23,455 nucleotides of DNA from Cafeteria roenbergensis (Eukaryota; Sar; Bigyra; Bicosoecida; Cafeteriaceae): NCBI GenBank assembly GCA_008330645.1, contig VLTN01000127.1, forward strand, positions 1 to 23,455. The letters are read 5' to 3'. Below the pieces are notes generated by a model that saw nothing but the letters and a program-made list of their open reading frames with translations, made no database searches and was not told the DNA's origin. Position 1 is the first letter of the stretch. Each line of letters begins with the position of its first letter. Both the position numbers and the translations under genes were made by a program. This document shows positions 15,974 to 23,455 of this stretch, in pieces.

Positions 15974-18074
15974 ATGGCGGCGGCCGATGCTTCGGCGTTC
16001 GCTGACTACGCCTCCTCGGACAGCGAGGACGAGCGCGTCGGAGTGCGGGACGTCAATGCAGCGCATCTTGCCGCATCCCATTGCCCTTCCACTTTTGGCG
16101 CTGGGGCGGAAGGCGAGGACCTCCCTTCCCACGCCGGCGACGACCTGGCCATTGCTGCAGCCGCCGCAGCCGCTGATCGCTCGACCTTCGCTCCCCTGCG
16201 TGGGGGTCTGCCGGCCGCACATGAAGCGGGCCTCTGCGACAAGCAGGCTGCGGAGCCCAGAGCCGGGGGGCGGCCTTTCTTTGTGCAGGTCGAGCGCTCC
16301 GAGAGCGGCGAAAGCGACGGCGGCTCGACTTCCGACGCTGGCAGCAGCGATGGCGATGACGACAGCGATGGGGACGGCGACAGCGAAGGAGATGGCGAAC
16401 ATGGAGCCACAAGCCCAGGCGCCGCGCGTGGACGAGTCTCCGCCTCGGGGGGACGGAGCGGCTGCTCCCGGCCGGTTGCGGCCGAAGACGACGACGACGA
16501 GGCGCTCGGTGGGGCCGCAGGCCGCCTGCTGGCCACCCCGGCGCTGGCTCGGACCAAGAACGAAGCCAGCCCAGCCAGCGCGCTCGTGGGGGCGTCACCA
16601 GCTTCTGGCGGTGGATCTGCAGTTGGCGAAGGCGCTCCGCTCCTCGACCCAGCGGACTTGCAGGGCGCTCAACTCTGTCCGGCCGGCTCGGTCCTCCACG
16701 TGTCCACTGCCGAGGGCGTGGCCGTGGTCCAGGGCGAGCACGTGGCAGAGCGGCGCGCGGTGCCCAGCGGGTCGCACTTGGTGTCGGGGCTTGCCCCGCT
16801 TGCTGCACGTGCGCTGGACGAGGGGTCAGTCCTCTTGTCCAGGGATGGGCGCCTTGTTGGGAGAGTGGCCGAGGTGTTTGGCCCGGTGGACGCCCCAATG
16901 TATGTGGTGGCGCTCGCTGTAGCGGCGGGGATCGATTGCCGCCGCGAGTCGACACCGCTGCGGACAGCGGCAGCACTGGCGTTCCCGATGACGCGCCCGG
17001 TGCGGCCAGCAGCAGCAGCGACGGTGTCCGTGTGCACGCTGAGGCGAGCGAGCCGGGTTCGGGTGCCGCAGCTTCTTCGGAGGTCGGACCCATGCCTTGC
17101 CCTGAGGCTGGCGAGCACAGCTATGGGGTGGGCCAGGCGGCTGCAGACGTACACTCGGGCTCGGCTTCGGCAGTCCTGCCGGCTCGCGGGGAAGTGTTGT
17201 TTTTCGCGCTGGGAGCCCCAGTCGCTGCTGCCCGATTCGTTCGCCCGGAGCTGTGCATGGTCCGAGGCTCAGACGCCTCCAATGTGCACGACGAGGAGCC
17301 GCTTGCGGACGACGACGAAGACTTCTCCGATGACGAAAAGGAGGCGGCGGCCAAGAGAGCGCGTCGCCGCCGGCCGGGTGGCGCCGTGCCCAGCGACCTA
17401 GCCGCCGCCGCCGGAGCAGCGGGGGCCGCCCCCCCAGCTGAGCAGCGCTCGCAGCGGGGCGCAGGCCGGGCCGAGCGCGGCGACCGAGGGGCGGCCCACG
17501 CCGCCGGGCCGGCCGCTGGCAGGGGCCGAGGCCGCGGCCAGCCTGCAGGCGGGCAGTATCAGCGCTCGCAAGCCCGTCCAGGCGGCCCTCATGGACCGCG
17601 CGCCGTGGCGGCTGGCGGCTGGGCCCCGGCGCCGTGGCACCCTGGCGTCACCGGGTTTGCGCCCCCGCGGCCGTGGCAGGCGCCGCCGCCCGGGTGGCAC
17701 GCAGGCCATCCCGGCCAGCACCACGCAGGCCATCCCGGCCAGCACCACGCAGGCCATCCCGGCCAGCACCACGCAGGCCATCCCGGCCAGCACCACGCAG
17801 GCCATCCCGGCCAGCACACGCAGGCCATCCCGGCCAGCACCACGCAGGCCATCCCGGCCAGCACCACGCAGGCCATCCCGGCCAGCACCATGGCCCCGCT
17901 CACCTGCAGGGCTTCGGGGGGCCGCCCGCGCACGGGTTCGGCGCGCCCGCGCGCGGGTTCGGCGCAGCCCCCCCGCCGGGCCCAGGCTTCGGCGGCCCTC
18001 CGCCTGTGCCTGGGTCCACGTGGACGTTCACGCCTTCGGGGTGGGTGCAGGTTCCGCCGCCGTCGGCCAAGTAG
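15974..18074 (+). CDS. NAF1: H/ACA ribonucleoprotein assembly factor NAF1, with two frame breaks
   Basis: NAF1 is a nuclear factor that binds dyskerin/Cbf5 during assembly of box H/ACA snoRNPs and is later replaced by GAR1. The start ATG (15974, context GGAAATGG) opens an N-terminal part with an acidic Asp/Ser/Gly run (about residues 109-146). The core domain shows LDEGSVLLSRDGRLVGRV followed by EVFGPVDAPMYVV (about residues 279-312), the hallmark of the GAR1/NAF1 beta-barrel. A later frame gives GEVLFFALGAP and then RGSDASNVHDEEP and DFSDDEKEAAAKRARR (17190-17370), the conserved NAF1 C-terminal block. The tail is Gly/Pro/Arg-rich with an eight-copy HAGHPGQH repeat and ends SGWVQVPPPSAK, TAG at 18072. 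The frame changes between about 16912 and 16945 (missing base or an intron), and again at 17818 where one C is missing. The intact product would be about 700 residues. Unknown: whether 16936-17170 is coding or intron. Confidence 0.85.
17698..17888 (+). repeat. Eight-copy 24-bp repeat (HAGHPGQH) inside NAF1
   Basis: Eight head-to-tail copies of a 24-bp unit encode HAGHPGQH, a His/Gly/Pro low-complexity stretch in the NAF1 tail. The sixth copy (from 17818) is 23 bp because one C of a CACCAC junction is missing. This throws the reading frame into TQAIPAST. Adding one base to that copy keeps the frame open into the Gly/Pro-rich end and the stop at 18072. Short identical copies favour slippage in vivo and base-calling error in vitro. 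Confidence 0.95.
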
Positions 18075-18324
18075 GGCGCGGCATAGCTTGGCCGACGGAG
18101 GCCTGCTCGCGCACGCATCTGGAAATGGCCGGTGCGTGGACGTGCGGCGCGAGTGTTGCGAGGTTTGAGCGGCGCGATGAGTGTGAGCATCGGCTCGAAG
18201 CGAGCGAGGGTTCGGGGCCCGGGCAAGGCAGCCTCGCGCGCACACAGCCGCCCCTGACGCGCACGGACACGACGTTTGCCCGCGAGCTCGACGCAGCGGG
18301 CAACCCTGCTCGGCGTGCACGCGC

Positions 18325-19144
18325 CTACTCCTCGAACTCGGCAAAGGCCAGGAGGGCGGTCAGGCCGGCGCTGCCATAAAGGATGCCCCACGCGGACGAG
18401 GTGATGGTGGGCTGGTCGAAGCCCCAAAGGCTGTCCCAAGCAAGGTGCCTGATGCCGCCGAGGAAGTGGAAGGTCAGCGGGAACGCGATGGCGGCCTTCA
18501 CCAGGGGCTTGAGGAGCATGGACTCCTGCACCACCATGAATGCAGACTCGGCCTGTGCGCCGGTGGCCATGAGCGCGATGGCGCCAGCCGCCGTACCTGC
18601 GGAAACAGCAAACACGTCGAACGAACGGTACAGAGGGCTCGCCACCATGCGGCCACGAGGGCCAAGCAGGGTGCTGCTGGCTGGCTGGCACCACGCCAAC
18701 TGCGGTGACGCCAGGCAATATGCGCACCGGGCCTCGCTCAGGCGCCCGGGCGAGCCGCCCGAGACGTGGCCGGCTCGCTCGCAGAGGGAACTGTGCTGCC
18801 CTATCGCGAGGAAGCCACGCGCGCGGCTGGAGCAGGGGCGCTTGGCCACGCGGAAGGCGTCGATCGCTTCCTGCTTCGCCTCGCAAGTGCTTCGCCGCCG
18901 GCCGGTCCCAGCCTGCTCACCGAACGGTCATGGCGATGCCGGTGCCGCGGAAGGTGGTGGAGCTGATCATGTTCGGCGTGAACTTGTAAATGGTGAGGTG
19001 GGGGGACAGGGGGCGCTTGGAGGCGGCCGAGGAGGCCTCCCGCAGGGGCTGGGCAGCGGCCGCGGCGCGAGCCAAGACGCCACCCTGAGCAGCGGCTGCC
19101 TGGGCAGCCGCGCGGGCGACGGACGAGCCACGAGCGAGCGCCAT
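18325..19144 (-). CDS. SDHC: Succinate dehydrogenase cytochrome b large subunit (SDHC), two exons
   Basis: This is a mitochondrial complex II membrane anchor that helps bind heme b and ubiquinone. Exon 1 (19144-18921) starts MALARGSSVARAAAQ, an Ala/Arg presequence, then RPLSPHLTIYKFTPNMISS and TTFRGTGIAM, the family's N-terminal signature with the quinone-site Ser and Arg. The intron (18920-18597) begins GTGAGC and ends TTTCCGCAG. Exon 2 (18596-18325) carries the helices and FHFLGGIRHLAWD, which holds the heme-ligand His, and ends LLAFAEFEE, TAG. Spliced length is about 164 residues, near the family norm. The junction as written is one base too long (496 nt). If one T near 18924 in exon 1 is extra, the protein reads GIAMTVGTAAGAIAL, which aligns well with the family. 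It shares a short upstream region with SDHD and converges with NAF1. Confidence 0.9.
18597..18920 (-). other. SDHC intron
   Basis: The donor GTGAGC (18920-18915) and the acceptor TTTGCTGTTTCCGCAG (ending 18597) are textbook GT-AG sites with a pyrimidine tract. The 8-mer ACCGTTCG occurs both just before the donor and about 30 bases before the acceptor. It is probably chance, but worth comparing with other introns of this genome because some protist introns are bounded by short direct repeats. Confidence 0.85.
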
Positions 19145-19349
19145 CGTTCTCGGAGCCTGGTCCTGCGAAAGTGGGCCAGCAAGGCGGGCCGCACGCACGC
19201 GCGAGCACGCTGGGGCCAGCCGCGCAGATTCGTCGCTCTGCAAGGCCGCGGCTGATCGACGCGAGCATCGATTGCGGCGAGGTCCCGCGTCCCCGCCCCA
19301 GCCTGGCCCCGCGGCGGCCCACACCAGCCTGCGGCCGGACCGGGAAACC
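19145..19349. promoter_or_regulatory. Bidirectional promoter region between SDHC and SDHD
   Basis: Only 205 bases separate the ATG of SDHC (minus) from that of SDHD (plus), so the two membrane anchors of one complex probably share control elements. The region is GC-rich, has no TATA box, contains a GC-box-like CCCCGCCCC (about 19290-19300) and an ATCGAT palindrome near 19267. Transcription start sites cannot be placed from sequence. Confidence 0.6.
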
Positions 19350-20277
19350 ATGGCCTTTTCGCGCACGTCCGCTGTCGCCAAGCGTGCTTCGGCCGTTGCG
19401 GCCACGGGTGAGTCGGCGCGGCGAGAGCGAGAGCGTCCGACTGTGGGAGCAAGTGCATGCGCGCGCGCGCGCGCGCTCCCCCCACCGCGCCTCCTCCTGG
19501 CGCGGCAGTCCCGCGAGGCGCCCCGGCCAAGTTTGACGCCAGCCATGCGCGCCAAGCGGCGCGACTTGGGCGTGCCGGCCATTTTGGAGGACGCTCTTGC
19601 GCGCGTGAGCACGCCGCTTCGCAAGCGCTCGCTATCCGCCGCGCACTGTGCCTTCCACTCCCCGCAACGGGTGCCGCCCGCAGTGTCCTACCGCGCGGCT
19701 GTGCGCGACTTCGGCACCTCGGCTGCCAAGGCGGCCTCCAGCAAGTACGGCGACCGTGAGCACGTTCGCAGGCGGCCGTGGTCAGGCGCCGCCCCAGCAG
19801 GGCAGCCCAGGCCCTCGCCGAAGCAGCGGCGGGCCTTGCCGCTCGCGCTCTCGCGCCGCACGCCCACCATCGCAAGTTTCTGAGGTGCTGTCGTGACCCT
19901 GGGCCGCAGTGATCCTTGACGTGCTCCCCCGGGCGTCGTCGGTGCGCAACGTGCACCACATCACCGCTTACGGCCTGGCCATCGGAGTGCCCATGGCCCT
20001 GGCCAGCAGCGGCTCCATGACCACCGCCTTGGACCTTGCCATGGGCATTGTTGTGCCCCTCCACTTCCACATCGGCATGCGCTCGGTGATGGTGGACTAC
20101 CTCGTGCACTTGGGGATCACGGACCGCTCGTTCCAGCAGATGGCCATCTACGGCCTCGGCGCCATGACGCTGGTCACGGCCATCGCCCTGACCCGCTTCA
20201 ACATCGAGGACATGGGCATCACCGCAGCCGTGCGTCGCCCCTGGATCAAGAAGCGCGTGGTGAAGGAGGAGGAGTGA
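19350..20277 (+). CDS. SDHD: Succinate dehydrogenase cytochrome b small subunit (SDHD), three exons
   Basis: This is the second membrane anchor of mitochondrial complex II. The exons are 19350-19407, 19684-19755 and 19910-20277. Both donors read GTGAGY, acceptors are CCGCCCGCAG and GGGCCGCAG, and all junctions keep frame, giving 165 residues. The N-terminus MAFSRTSAVAKRASAV is a mitochondrial presequence. Three hydrophobic helices follow (about residues 61-76, 84-108 and 118-139). HFHIGMRSVMVDY (95-107) matches the family motif with the heme-ligand His and the quinone-site Asp-Tyr pair, and FNIEDMGITAAV (140-151) aligns with the family's FNxxDxGI ending. A charged tail, KKRVVKEEE, ends the protein. 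No frame break is seen. It lies head to head with SDHC and 282 bases upstream of SDHB on the same strand. Confidence 0.92.
19453..19476. repeat. Alternating purine-pyrimidine tract in SDHD intron 1
   Basis: Twenty-four bases alternate perfectly between purine and pyrimidine, nine of the steps being consecutive GC pairs. Such tracts can adopt Z-DNA under negative supercoiling. It lies 45 bases inside the first intron of SDHD, close to the divergent promoter. Confidence 0.9.
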
Positions 20278-20559
20278 TTCTCATGCGTGCACTGCGCTGC
20301 CGCGTTTGCAGCCGCCAAAGTCCTTGCGGCTGCGCCCCCGCCGCGCCCCACACCTTGCACCGCCGCCTCCTGCGCACGCAACAGGCGCCTTAGTTCGCGC
20401 CCCGGGGCCATCCGCCCGCTCGGCTTGCGGCCGCCCGCGCGACGCGGCCAGCAGGGCGCTCGTCGAGCCAAAGCCCAAGGCGAGCCTGGCAAAGCTCTGA
20501 CCTAACCCGCTCTCGCCGCGCCTCGTCGGATTCGTGGTTTGCACCCGCCCGCGCGAGAA
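20278..20559. other. SDHD-SDHB spacer
   Basis: This 282-base GC-rich spacer separates two genes on the same strand. It should hold the SDHD polyadenylation region and the SDHB promoter. I see no TATA box, clear poly(A) signal or RNA gene. It is too short to contain SDHA, which sits between sdhD and sdhB in bacterial operons. Confidence 0.6.
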
Positions 20560-22084
20560 ATGGCAGTGGCAGCTCGCTTCGCAGGAGTGACGGCCCGCGC
20601 CGCGGCTGCGGCTTCGCGCGCCCACGCCTGTGCGCGCCCTCGCGTCGGCGGCAGTGGACCAGAAGTTGGACGCCAAGGACTCGGTGAGCGAATGGCTGGC
20701 GTTCGACATCGCCGAGCCCCCTCGCCTTGCCGGCCCGCCTGACGTACGCGCCCTCGCCCCGCGCCCGCCGCGCGCGCCTGCCCCGCCTTACATGAGGAGG
20801 GGGGCCCCCGGGCGCTCGCTGCCACGCGGAGCCGCCCCGGCCCGCCCGCCTTGGCATCTGGCTGCGGCCCGGCGACGCCTCGCGGGCACGGGGCGGCAGA
20901 GGCCAGCCTTCGCGGGCCTCGCGGTGGCTCCGCGCCGCGGCTCCTTGGCCACGGATGCGTGAAAGCCGTCGCGAGGATCGATGCTGCTGGTGCTTTGGGA
21001 GTGGGGCTCGGCGGAGCGCTTGCGCGCGCGGCAAGGCACGGGCTCCGCCTTCCTCGCGCTGGGTTGCGAGGCTGCGTGTCCCGGCAGTCCACGGCCGCTG
21101 CGAGGACCAAGGATTCCACGGGCAGCCGCGCGTGCGCTGCGACGCAGCGCTGCCCTGCGGCAGGGATTCTGGGGCCGATGCGGCGCCGTGTTTTTGTTCG
21201 GTGGGCGTAGGGGGGGGGGGAGAATGGGAGAGTCGGTCTCGCCTGTGCCAGATGAGATGCGATCGCTGCCTCCTCACCCTTTTTGTGCCCCCGTCCCAAC
21301 TGCGCGCGCTTTGGCCGCCCCCGCATGGGTGCACGCAGTCGATCACCTACTTCAAGATCTACCGCTGGGACCCGGACACCCCGGAGCAGCCCCGCACCTG
21401 ATGACCTACCCATCGACCGCTCCGAGTGCGGGCCGATGGTGCTGGACGCCCTCATTCAAGATCAAGACGAGCAGGACCCGACCCTCACCTTCCGCCGCTC
21501 GTGCCGCGAAGGCATCTGCGGCTCTTGCGCCATGAACCTGAACGGCACCAACGGCCGCTGCCTGCCCTCTCCTCATCCCGGACGGACACCAACACCGTGA
21601 CGTCCACCCCCTGCCCCTACCGCATGAGGCGTCATCAAGGACTTCGTGCTCGGACATGACCAACTTCCTACAAGGCAGAAGTACTCCTTCCAGATCAGCC
21701 CTGGCCCTGCAGCGCTTTTGCGACGACGCCGCGAGCGCCAACACGGAGCACCTCCAGTCGTGGAAGGCGACCGACCGCAAGCTCAGATGGCATTGTACGA
21801 GTGCATCCTCTGCGCCTGCTGACTCCCACCTGCGTGCCGTCCGTACTGGTGTGGGAAAGGCGAGAAGTAACCTCGCGGGCCCCGGCTGTCTCATGCCAGG
21901 CCTACGCTGGGTGTCGGACAGGCCGCGACCACATGAAGAAGGAGCGCCTCGCCGCCCTCGACGACGAGTTCTCCCTCTACCGCTGCCATCAGATCATGAA
22001 CTGCTCCCGCGTGTGCCCCAAGGGCCTCAACCCCGCCCGCGCCATCGCGAAGCTCATGAAGGAGATGACCAGGCGTACGCCTGA
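20560..22084 (+). CDS. SDHB: Succinate dehydrogenase iron-sulfur subunit (SDHB), broken by many small indels
   Basis: SDHB carries electrons from SDHA to ubiquinone through three iron-sulfur clusters. Exon 1 (ATG 20560, presequence [18 protein letters not shown]) ends DQKLDAKDS at 20683, before donor GTGAGC. The intron reaches 21338 and contains an 11-G run. Exon 2 starts [17 protein letters not shown]. Then come [33 protein letters not shown] (2Fe-2S ligands), YECILCACC (about 21796-21821) and [20 protein letters not shown] (about 21975-22033, ligands of the later clusters). These blocks lie in different frames. I infer indels near 20630, 21388, 21411, 21455/21466 (compensating +1/-1), 21565, 21630 and 21652, with dense damage at 21825-21935 where the family's PSYWW and LMQAYRW region should be. 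The stop is at 22084 or, in another frame, 22142. It is either poorly polished sequence or a young pseudogene; conserved residues between breaks favour the first. Confidence 0.85.
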
Positions 22085-22496
22085 GCGCGTTCACCGCCCC
22101 CCCCCCCCTCCCCCCTCGCACAGTTCGCACCTTGCCGGGTGAGGGCGCGCGCTGCCGTCGACGCCGTCCGAGGAGCAGCCCTTCCACGCCAGCGCGCTCT
22201 TCGCCCCCGTGCGCTGTCTCTGGTGCCGGTGCCCTGTGCGAGAGTGTCCCGGCCTCGGCCCGGCCGCGCGACGCGCGAGCCGAATGTGCACTCCCTTGCA
22301 CCGGACGCCGCCGCACTGCGTTTGCACACACGCACACTCGCGCACGCCCGCTCGCACGCGCGCGCGGCGCGGTATCGCGGGCCACTGGAGGGCGCAGCCT
22401 CGGAACAGCAGCAGGGAGGGGGGGCCGCTGCCCCTCCCGCTTCCGGTCGGACCGCTGGCCAGCGGGCTCGCACGAGCCCCTGCCCGCCGGCGGGCC
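22085..22496. other. Convergent spacer between SDHB and dapB
   Basis: The 3' ends of SDHB and dapB face each other here. A run of 12 C at 22097-22108, then T and 6 C, is followed by TCGCACAG. That would make a strong acceptor if SDHB had a further exon, though none is evident. A stretch near 22323-22370 is rich in CA and CG dinucleotides. I recognise no gene or terminator. Confidence 0.55.
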
Positions 22497-23363
22497 TCAG
22501 ACCGACGCGCGGCCGCCGAAGAGCACGTCGTCCATGGTGTACCACCCGCCTCCCTTCTCGCCAGCCACTTGGCCGCTCTGAGCGCCCCCGCTGCGAACAC
22601 ATCGCGGCTCTGTGCCCGGTGGGTCAGCTCGATGCGCTCAAAGTCAGAGGAAAAGTGCGCCGTGTGGTCGCCAACCACGCTCCCCATGCGCAGCGAGTGC
22701 ATGCCGATCTCCCGGGGCGTTCGCTTGCACGAGGGTCCCTCGCGGCCGCACCGCAGGTCCTTGGCCACGTCGCGATCCAGCGCCCCCGCGATGGCCCGCG
22801 CCAGGCCAAGCGCGGTGCCGGACGGGGCGTCAACCTTGCGGTTGTGGTGCGCCTCCACCACCTCGATGTCAAAGCCCTCCCCCAGCGCAGTTGCCACCTC
22901 GCCCGCGATGCGGCACAGCAGGTTCACGCCCAGGCTGAAGTTGCGCCACCAGCACGGGGACCTTGTCAGAGAGCTTGCGAAGCACGCCCATGTCAGCATC
23001 GGTCAGACCTGTGGTGCCGATGACCAGGCCGATGCCGAGCTCGGCGGCCGCGGTTGCCTGTTCGACGCACGCTGCCGGCGTGGAAAAGTCCACCAACACG
23101 GTCGGCCCCGAACCCAGGCCCCTTGACGTCGCGCGCACGTCCAAGCTTGAAGCCTCTGGCGCGAGTTTCCCGACGGGCTCGCCGTCCGAGGAGCTGCCGC
23201 GGGACACAAGCGCGTGGGTCACTCGCAGCCCGCTGTCCGCAGCCGACAACGCCAGGAGGCGCCGACCCACGCGCCCGGAAGCCCCGCTGATCGCGATCGC
23301 CACCGGGGTTGGCGCAGGCTCGCCAGCTCCCGATTTCGCAGCAGCCGCTCCCGAGTCCGCCAT
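22497..23363 (-). CDS. dapB: 4-hydroxy-tetrahydrodipicolinate reductase (DapB), two frame breaks
   Basis: DapB reduces the dihydrodipicolinate precursor with NAD(P)H, the second step of the diaminopimelate route to lysine. ATG 23363 is the first after an in-frame stop (23417-23415). The nucleotide-binding motif GASGRVGR is at residues 27-34, DFSTP at 92-96 and GTTGL at 116-120. EAHHNRKVDAPSGTA (about residue 171) holds the catalytic His and Lys, then IGMHSLRMGSVVGDHT and RAQSRDVFAAGALRAAKWL. The end WYTMDDVLFGG matches family C-termini, TGA at 22497. The frame breaks near 22952 (after VLVA, where NFSLGVNLL continues in another frame) and near 22557 (after KWLA). Together they amount to about three missing bases, giving 289 residues against roughly 270 for bacterial enzymes. 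There is a 20-residue Ala/Gly/Pro N-terminal extension and no clear plastid transit peptide. No intron is seen. This is the bacterial-type family. Confidence 0.92.
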
Positions 23364-23455
23364 CCTCGCAGTCCCGCGCCAGTGGTGCCGCTGGCCACGG
23401 TCTTGCCCTCCAACTATGGTTGAACCTGACAGAGCCCATCGGCCAATTCCTGCAG

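Noticed and set aside
17818-18168. Alternative NAF1 C-terminus continuing through TQAIPAST repeats to 18168
   Set aside because: It arises from the single missing C at 17818. The other frame gives a coherent Gly/Pro-rich tail ending at 18072.
20684-21338. Open frames inside SDHB intron 1
   Set aside because: The flanking donor and acceptor join in phase, and the frames inside show no motif; they reflect high GC content.
18325-23363. Bacterial contamination or a bacterial sdh operon
   Set aside because: GT-AG introns in phase, mitochondrial presequences, SDHD-type motifs and an adjacent NAF1 gene indicate a eukaryotic nuclear genome.
1-23455. tRNA, rRNA, telomere repeat or transposase
   Set aside because: I found no cloverleaf, rRNA signature, short telomeric repeat or transposase motif by reading both strands.

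Overview
The window looks like nuclear DNA from a GC-rich unicellular eukaryote, most likely an alga or related protist. The evidence is GT-AG introns with GTGAGY donors, Ala/Arg/Ser-rich mitochondrial presequences, a NAF1-type box H/ACA snoRNP assembly factor, and nuclear copies of mitochondrial complex II subunits. A bacterial-type dihydrodipicolinate reductase fits a lysine-making (DAP pathway) protist. I cannot name the species from sequence alone.

Layout. Bases 1-13379 are one tandem array of a 42-bp, 76% GC unit, about 318 copies, cut by the left edge. It has a very uniform core (1-8986), an indel-riddled patch (8987 to about 10230) and a diversified right flank (10231-13379). The unit has no stop codon in any of six frames, so long reading frames here are expected and prove nothing alone. 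Two directions still join unique sequence smoothly at the right end. On the minus strand, an ATG-started leader (13704-13381) runs into a Ser/Thr/Pro/Ala (mucin-like) 14-residue repeat that stays open to base 1. On the plus strand, an acidic VADSVAVDVVEGEG repeat ends in a hydrophobic tail and a stop at 13462.

Bases 13463-14610 hold nothing I recognise. A minus-strand frame at 14611-15015 resembles a LEA-2/WHy-type beta-sandwich and is probably part of a larger gene. NAF1 (15974-18074, plus) follows, with a frame break in or after its core domain and a second break inside an eight-copy HAGHPGQH repeat.

Bases 18325 to about 22084 hold three complex II (succinate dehydrogenase) genes: SDHC (minus), SDHD (plus, divergent from SDHC across a 205-bp spacer) and SDHB (plus). 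Together they encode both membrane anchors and the iron-sulfur subunit; SDHA is not in the window. The SDHD model (three exons) is complete and in phase. SDHB is crowded with small indels. A convergent minus-strand dapB (22497-23363) closes the window, also with two small frame breaks.

Sequence quality matters. The breaks in NAF1, SDHC, SDHB, dapB and the array patch are mostly single-base changes inside otherwise conserved protein sequence, including a compensating +1/-1 pair in SDHB. That pattern fits unpolished long-read sequence better than gene decay, but decay of SDHB cannot be excluded.
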